Positions 59,182 through 64,000 of a stretch of DNA of 64,000 nt are shown piece after piece. Source of the stretch: CAWIXB01 sp963839955 (GTDB lineage Bacteria > Actinomycetota > Actinomycetes > JACCUZ01); NCBI GenBank assembly GCA_963839955.1, contig CAWIXB010000001.1, forward strand, positions 1,488,001-1,552,000, given 5' to 3'. Both the position numbers and the translations under genes were made by a program. Every line of letters begins with the position of its first letter. Position 1 is the first letter of the stretch. The notes beneath the pieces were generated by a model that saw nothing but the letters and a program-made list of their open reading frames with translations, was not told the origin of the DNA and did not search any database.

Positions 59182-61782
59182 TCAGTCTGCGCCGAGACAG
59201 ACGAAGCCGTCGAGACCGGTCTCGGCGGTCGTGGTCCCGAGAGCCGCGGCCGGTGTTTCCCCGGCCAGCAGCCGTGCGTGGAACGCCTCCATGAAGGGCC
59301 GGGTCGGCTCGTCAGCGACCGGTACGACGCTGGCGACCAGCGTCCGGGTGCCGAGCGCCATCACCGCGGCGGCCAGGCCCATCAGCTCGTCGCCCGGCTT
59401 CACGTCGGACAGGCCCGAGTCGCACGCCGAGAGCACGAGGACCTCGGGTGCCCGCCCGAGCCGCTCGAGGTCATAGACGGTCAGCGGACCGTCGGCCATC
59501 TCGAGGCAGGAGAACTGCGGGTTGTCCGAACGGAAGTGCCCGTGCGCCGCGACGTGGGCGAGCGCGGCACCGTCGAGGACCTCGCGTGTCGCGTCGGCGG
59601 TCGCTGCCGTGCCGGTCAGCGCCACCGCGCCGGGATAGCAGCCCTGCAGGGCAGCGATCTCGGTGTCGGCGTGGTCCAGGCGGGGGCCGGCGACCAGAGC
59701 CACCCGGCCACGGCGTCGATGCGGTGCCACGGACGCCCGCTGCCACAGCCGCGCGGACGGGGCGACCGTCACCGGACGGCCGCGCAAAGACGGCAAGGCA
59801 GCCCACGGCAGTGCGTGCAGGTCACCCGTGGGTACGACGACGACCGGCCGGTCGTGGACGACCCGCCGAAGCGGGTGGAAGAGCATCGTGTCGAGCGCCG
59901 TCGAGGCGACGTCACGCCCGCTCTGTGCCAGGTCGCGCAACCGACCCGACGGCGAAGGCTCGGCAAGCCGGGCCAGCGCGAAGCGCAGGGCGTCGACCTC
60001 AGCGGCCGCCTCCTGGTAGGTGCAGAGCTCGTGCAGCTGCGCTCTTCCGTCGGCGAGGGTGACCGCATGCAGGCCGTCGCCGTCGCGGACCAGCTCGACG
60101 AGGACCCGGTCTCCCAGGTCACCGTCGAGCGTGCGTTGCTGCCAGGCGACCGGGGCGTCGGCACTGCCGCGGGCGTGGCGCGCCAGGTCGCGCACCGAAG
60201 CCTCGAGCGCGTCGCGCTGCTGCTGGACGCCGGACAGGTCGTGACCGGCAAGAGCCTCGTCGCGCAACCGCGTCTGCACGGCCCGCAGCCGGCCCAGCTC
60301 CTCAGCCAGCTGGTGGTCGCCCGGTGGCCGCACCGGCTGAAGGTGCAGCACGCTCGCGCGCGATCGCTCGGCCCAGCCCAGGACGTCGCGGGCGCGCCCA
60401 CTCTGGATGGCGAGCCGGACCCCGAGGGCTGCCATCTCCTCGCCCAGGACGGCTGCGTGTGCCCGAAGGTCGGTGGAACCCAGCGTCGCCGCGTTCTCGG
60501 CCCGGACCGTGAGGCCCCGGCGCAGGGCTCGCTGAGCCGCGGCGACGTCCGACCGGGCCAGTCGCAACAGTGCCTCGGCGTGCCACGCGGTCGCTCGTAC
60601 CTCGACCGGTCCGCGGTTCCGGGCCGCGGCGACCTCGGCGAGCAGTCGTGCCGCAAGCCGGTGCGCACCGCCCTCGAGCGCGGCCCGCGCGGCGACGAAC
60701 AGGCTCTCCATCGCTGCCACCGACCAGCCGGCGCGCGCACACTCGTCGGCTGCCCGCCGGGCGGCCCGGGTCAGGGCGGCGCCGCGTTCGCCGAGGTCCC
60801 AGCGCGCCTGCACGGACACCTGCCGAGACAGCCGTGCCCACGTCGGCCGGCCCTGCCGCGAGAACGCGAGCCGGGCCAGGTCGGCCGCATGCAGAGCAGC
60901 GGCCGGACGGCCCGCCTGCAATGACGCGCGGGCGAGCAGCAGCCGGGCCTCGGCGGCGTCGTAGGCGAGCCCCCGCCCCTCCAGTGAGACCAGCGCCTGC
61001 GTTGCGCAGTCGGCGGCCTCGGTGCCGAGCCCGACAGCGAGCAGCGCCTCCGCGCGGTCGAGCAGCACCGAACTCGTGTCGCCGCTGATGGCGGCCCAGC
61101 CGCGCTCGGACTCCTCGAGAAGCTTCAGTGCGAGGGGTACGTCACCGGCCAGACCGTGGGCGAAGCCGAGGTTCTGCTGTGCGCGGGCGAGCTCTCCGGG
61201 GAGGTCGTGCGCCCGGGCGAGCACCGCGAGCCGTTCCAGATCGGTGACCGCGCCGCGGTGGTCACCCAGGTAGGCGCGCAGCGGGCCGCGGTTGCCGAGC
61301 GAGCGCGCCTCCCACTGCACGTCGCCGGCGCGACGGATGCCGGGAAGGGCGGCGCGGTAGCAGGCCAGCGCCTCGTCGTGGCGCCCGATGCGTTGCAGGA
61401 CCAGCGCGCGCTGGGCCAACAGCCGGCTGGCGTCCGCCCCGCGCAGGAGGGGGCGCGCGCGGTCGGCCTCGGCGAGCGCGTCAGCGGTGCGACCGGACTC
61501 GGCCAGCACGAGCGTGAGGCTCATCCGCGCCTCGCCCTGCCGCTGGCGAAGACGAAGGCGTACGGCGCGGTCCACGGACGCCGTCAGGTCACGGGCCGCC
61601 CCGCCGATGTCGCCCATCTGCCGGCGGGCAAGGCCGCGCGCGCGCAGCGCGACGACGGCGGCCTCGTCGTCGGCGGTGCGCAGCAGCTCGTCGGCGACCT
61701 CGACGACGGTCAACGGCTGCTCAGGCGCCCGTTCGACGAGCCAGGTGGCACTGGCGAGCCGCCCCCCGAGCGTGGCGGTCAT
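59182..61782 (-). CDS. TPR-CHAT protein (caspase-like protease domain)
   Basis: An 866-aa cytoplasmic protein. Residues about 20-470 are a series of alpha-helical TPR-like repeats (for example RIGRHDEALACYRAALPGIR, then LGNRGPLRAYLGDHRGAVTD). Residues about 600-866 form a CHAT domain: the dyad is His in AAHGHFR (about residue 747) and Cys in LVLSACDSGL (about residue 787), the caspase/separase-type arrangement. CHAT proteases are activated by partner binding through their repeats. ATG 61782 is 12 bases after the upstream small gene. Together with a subtilisin and a sigma factor it forms a compact operon. Confidence 0.9.
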   Translation of the reverse strand: MTATLGGRLASATWLVERAPEQPLTVVEVADELLRTADDEAAVVALRARGLARRQMGDIGGAARDLTASVDRAVRLRLRQRQGEARMSLTLVLAESGRTADALAEADRARPLLRGADASRLLAQRALVLQRIGRHDEALACYRAALPGIRRAGDVQWEARSLGNRGPLRAYLGDHRGAVTDLERLAVLARAHDLPGELARAQQNLGFAHGLAGDVPLALKLLEESERGWAAISGDTSSVLLDRAEALLAVGLGTEAADCATQALVSLEGRGLAYDAAEARLLLARASLQAGRPAAALHAADLARLAFSRQGRPTWARLSRQVSVQARWDLGERGAALTRAARRAADECARAGWSVAAMESLFVAARAALEGGAHRLAARLLAEVAAARNRGPVEVRATAWHAEALLRLARSDVAAAQRALRRGLTVRAENAATLGSTDLRAHAAVLGEEMAALGVRLAIQSGRARDVLGWAERSRASVLHLQPVRPPGDHQLAEELGRLRAVQTRLRDEALAGHDLSGVQQQRDALEASVRDLARHARGSADAPVAWQQRTLDGDLGDRVLVELVRDGDGLHAVTLADGRAQLHELCTYQEAAAEVDALRFALARLAEPSPSGRLRDLAQSGRDVASTALDTMLFHPLRRVVHDRPVVVVPTGDLHALPWAALPSLRGRPVTVAPSARLWQRASVAPHRRRGRVALVAGPRLDHADTEIAALQGCYPGAVALTGTAATADATREVLDGAALAHVAAHGHFRSDNPQFSCLEMADGPLTVYDLERLGRAPEVLVLSACDSGLSDVKPGDELMGLAAAVMALGTRTLVASVVPVADEPTRPFMEAFHARLLAGETPAAALGTTTAETGLDGFVCLGAD

Positions 61783-61794
61783 GGTCGCAGGATG

Positions 61795-62262
61795 TCAGAC
61801 AACGACCCACGATGTGACGATCGGCGAATCTGGCGAATCGTGGAAGACGCACCGCACGCTGATCGGTCCCGCGGGCACGTCCTCGATGCGGAAACGGCCG
61901 TGCCCGTCGGTGTCCTCCATGCTCGTCCCGCCGGGGTGGCGGATCTCGAGCCTGGCCGGCCGGTCGGTCTGGCCGATGAGGCGCCGGTTGTCGTCGCCCG
62001 AGGCGACGACCTCGAGCACGATGACCCCTGTGCTGCACTCGAAGGTGAGCATCCGCGAGGTCGTCTCGGCCCGGGTGCCGCTGCCCGCGAGCGCGCTCTC
62101 CGCTGTGTCGGCCGCGAGCGCGGCGAGCTCGGCGTCGATGGTGAGCCAGGTCAGGCTGGCGTCGGCTGCCTGGACGACGGCCTCCGGCACCGGGTCGGTC
62201 TCGTCGAGAGCCGCACGCACCTGGCCGATCAGCCGTCGGTCGTCAGCGTCAAAGTTGACCAT
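61795..62262 (-). CDS. small protein of unknown function in the CHAT cassette
   Basis: A 155-aa soluble protein. The N-terminal half is helical (DADDRRLIGQVRAALDETDP, then VPEAVVQAADASLTW), and the C-terminal half is beta-rich (LEIRHPGGTSMEDTDGHGRF, then RIEDVPAGPISVRCVFH), like a carboxypeptidase-regulatory-type fold. It has no signal peptide or membrane segment, so a classical membrane anti-sigma role is unlikely, but binding to the neighbouring sigma factor is possible. ATG 62262 follows AAGGGAGCCTGTG and shares one base with the sigma factor stop. I do not recognise the family. Confidence 0.7.
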   Translation of the reverse strand: MVNFDADDRRLIGQVRAALDETDPVPEAVVQAADASLTWLTIDAELAALAADTAESALAGSGTRAETTSRMLTFECSTGVIVLEVVASGDDNRRLIGQTDRPARLEIRHPGGTSMEDTDGHGRFRIEDVPAGPISVRCVFHDSPDSPIVTSWVVV

Positions 62263-62834
62263 CACAGGCTCCCTTCGCCGGCCGGGAGCGCGCCGTCGAT
62301 GACGAGTTCGCGTCGCAGCCTTTCCAGGCACCGGCCGCGGGTGGGGCCGATGCTGCCGACCGGCATGCCGAGAGCCTCGGAGACTTCGGCGTAGCTGCGA
62401 TCGGGTGTGTAGGCGAGCACTCTCAGCAGGGTCCGGCAGCGCTGCGAGAGCCGGTCGAGTGCCGTTGCCACGAGCTGGCGCTGCTCGCCGAGCTCGACGA
62501 TCGCCTCGGGCGAGTGCGCGTCGTCGGTCGGGCGGTCGACCAGGTCGATGGTCTCGTTCGGGGTCTCCCGGCCGGCGCGGCGGATCGTGCGCAGGCTCTC
62601 GTTGCGCGTCGTGGTGGCGAGCCACCCGGCGACGGCCTCCGGCTCGCGCAGCCGGGGCAGCGACTCGACGAGCCGCAACCACACGGTCTGGGCGACGTCG
62701 GCCGCGTCGGCGTGTCCGAGCCGGTAGGAGCGGGCGACGTTCCACACCAGTCCCGAATAGCGCTCCACGAGCGCGGACCAGGCTCCTTGGTCGCCGCTGC
62801 CCGCGTCACGCACGAGGACGGCGAGCTCGCTCAC
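62262..62834 (-). CDS. sigma-70 family (ECF-type) RNA polymerase sigma factor
   Basis: A 190-aa sigma factor with region 2 (LVERYSGLVWNVARSYRLGH, then DAADVAQTVWLRLVESLPRL) and region 4 with a helix-turn-helix (SYAEVSEALGMPVGSIGPTR). No region 1.1 or 3, so ECF-like. The GTG at 62834 overlaps the protease stop (GTGA) and its stop touches the next gene, so it is cotranscribed with the subtilisin-like protease, a small protein and the TPR-CHAT protease. It may control its own operon or a wider regulon; no promoter consensus is visible inside the cassette. Confidence 0.9.
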   Translation of the reverse strand: MSELAVLVRDAGSGDQGAWSALVERYSGLVWNVARSYRLGHADAADVAQTVWLRLVESLPRLREPEAVAGWLATTTRNESLRTIRRAGRETPNETIDLVDRPTDDAHSPEAIVELGEQRQLVATALDRLSQRCRTLLRVLAYTPDRSYAEVSEALGMPVGSIGPTRGRCLERLRRELVIDGALPAGEGSL

Positions 62835-64000
62835 GACCGGCTCCCGCCGTCGTGCGGCGCAAACCCGAACGAGGCGACTGCCTCGGCCTGCACCCGGGCG
62901 GCGGGCACGTCCTGCTCCGCGCTGCGGCGCGCGATCTCCGCGGCGACGCGAGGCGCAGCGAACGAGGTCCCGCTCCAGGTCGCGAAACCCGTGAAGCAGT
63001 CGGGGTCGATGTTGGCCGTCTTCGGCAGTGGGCCGTCGAAGACGAGGAAGCTGCTCGCGACGTGCTCGCCCTCGGCCCACACGTCGACCCAGTCGCCGTG
63101 GTTGGAGAACTCGGCACGCGAGTCGCCGTCCTCGGCAGAGCGCGCCCCGACACCGACGACGTGGTCGAGCGCTGCCGGCCAGAACGGCCGGTCGGAGCCG
63201 GCGTTGCCGGCGGCCGCGACGACGACCGCGTCGGCACCGAGGTCACGGATCGCGCGGGAGACCTGGGCCGGCGGCCGGTCGTCCAAGGTGTAGGCGCCCA
63301 GCGAGAGGTTGACGACGTCGACGCGGGCCCCGGTGTCGCGGACGCGTCGGCCGAGGCGGCGCAGCGCGCGCAGCAGCTGCAGCTCGTCGCAGACACCGTC
63401 GCTCGACAGCACCCGGTCGACGATCAGAGCGGCGTCGGGAGCGTGCTGGCGCACGACCCCGGCGACGAAGGTGCCGTGCCCGGCCTGGGCGTCGAGGCGG
63501 TAGTCGTTGTTCTCGTCGGGCTCGTCGTCGACGACGTCCTCGTTGGCGGCCCACGAGCCTGCCGGGAACCATGGGTGTGCCGCGATGCCGGTGTCCAGCA
63601 CGGCCACCGTCACCTGGCGTCGGGCCGAGCCGGCTGCTTTCGGTGCGCTGGGTGCCGCGCGCAACGGCTGGGGAGTGGTCGCGGGTCCGCCACCGTAGCG
63701 GGGCTCTCCGCGGAACATGTGCACCGGCGACGCGAGCGGGCGCGCCCCCTCGGGCGAGAAGCGGTCGCCGATCAGCTCGGGTACGTCGACCTGGCCGCCC
63801 AGCTTGAAGTGTGCGACGCCCAGGTCTTCCAGGTCGTGGCGGTCACCCGCCCAGCGGCCCATCGCCTCTTCCACCTGCGTGACGTCGGACGACTCGACGA
63901 ACAGCTCGTCGCGCCGGATGATCGCGCCGAACGGGTTGTCGTCGTCGTTGACGGTGCGCAGCTCGCGACGCCGGTGGAGCAGCTGGGCGAGCCGCTCGGC
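62831..64000 (-). CDS. S8-family subtilisin-like serine protease (partial)
   Basis: At least 390 codons of a cytoplasmic-looking subtilisin; the N-terminus lies beyond the right edge. The triad is visible: Asp in TVAVLDTGIAAHPWF, His in DAQAGHGTFVAGVVR and Ser in SGTSFAAPRVAAEIA, plus the oxyanion Asn in VVAAAGNAGSDRPF. The region before the catalytic core (RRDELFVESSDVTQVEEAMG) has no obvious propeptide or signal in the visible part. It overlaps the sigma factor by four bases (GTGA), so the two are coupled. It is the first visible gene of the sigma-CHAT cassette. Confidence 0.93.
   Translation of the reverse strand, partial: AERLAQLLHRRRELRTVNDDDNPFGAIIRRDELFVESSDVTQVEEAMGRWAGDRHDLEDLGVAHFKLGGQVDVPELIGDRFSPEGARPLASPVHMFRGEPRYGGGPATTPQPLRAAPSAPKAAGSARRQVTVAVLDTGIAAHPWFPAGSWAANEDVVDDEPDENNDYRLDAQAGHGTFVAGVVRQHAPDAALIVDRVLSSDGVCDELQLLRALRRLGRRVRDTGARVDVVNLSLGAYTLDDRPPAQVSRAIRDLGADAVVVAAAGNAGSDRPFWPAALDHVVGVGARSAEDGDSRAEFSNHGDWVDVWAEGEHVASSFLVFDGPLPKTANIDPDCFTGFATWSGTSFAAPRVAAEIARRSAEQDVPAARVQAEAVASFGFAPHDGGSRS

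Noticed and set aside
58891..60924. 677-codon plus-strand open frame antisense to the TPR-CHAT gene
   Set aside because: No motifs and antisense composition; CHAT dyad is intact on the other strand.

Overview
The window is a 64-kb stretch of very GC-rich chromosome from an actinobacterium. Evidence: two F420-type luciferase-fold oxidoreductases and a PPOX protein, a TIGR03086/DinB-type protein, an Rpf-LysM protein behind a ydaO-type c-di-AMP riboswitch, many GTG starts, four-base ATGA/GTGA gene overlaps, and the neighbourhood of the principal sigma factor with a second GyrB/GyrA (ParE/ParC) pair known from Streptomyces. The style fits Nocardioidaceae (Nocardioides-like); that placement is inference. 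I see no rRNA, tRNA, CRISPR array, insertion sequence or prophage.

Layout. 0-5.4 kb: start of an exonuclease/polymerase gene, an aldo/keto reductase, then a minus-strand run of an HTH-Mop regulator, modABC molybdate transport and ribosome rescue factor ArfB. 5.4-9.4 kb: c-di-AMP riboswitch with rpf-LysM, acylphosphatase, an F420-type oxidoreductase, a secreted metzincin-like lipoprotein, DUF456. 9.5-18.2 kb: succinate-semialdehyde dehydrogenase, a coupled Nudix-NYN / acyltransferase / patatin run, two divergent hydrolase genes broken by four apparent single-base shifts, and a drug-type MFS exporter. 18.3-30.7 kb: universal stress protein, HhH-GPD glycosylase, PAS-GAF-SpoIIE phosphatase with a possible leader ORF, sigma factor sigA, a large secreted alpha/alpha-barrel glycosidase-like protein, an HATPase switch kinase, DUF7455, ParE, an HExxH membrane protein, an APC permease.

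30.7-45.2 kb: a second F420-type oxidoreductase, a PPOX protein, a PP2C-like phosphatase, the furA-katG oxidative-stress operon with a leaderless furA promoter and overlapping operator, GYD protein, ParC, the general PTS proteins HPr and EI (divergent), an L,D-transpeptidase, a serine beta-lactamase-fold protein and a frameshifted DUF222-HNH endonuclease. 45.3-58.8 kb: thioredoxin-reductase-like flavoprotein, acyl-CoA synthetase, pseudouridine catabolism (psuG-psuK), a secreted membrane-anchored protein, a GNAT/acyl-CoA-synthetase (Pat-type) protein acetyltransferase, DUF5998 and a phosphodiesterase-like protein, an MMPL exporter, and a small coiled-coil membrane protein.

58.8-64 kb is the most unusual block: a tightly packed minus-strand cassette of a subtilisin-like protease, a sigma-70 factor, a small unrecognised protein, a TPR-CHAT (caspase-like) protease and a VOC protein. 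Two different proteases with a dedicated sigma factor suggest a regulated proteolytic stress, signalling or conflict system. Across the window at least six apparent single-base indels break otherwise good genes, which is more than expected from decay alone and may partly be consensus error.
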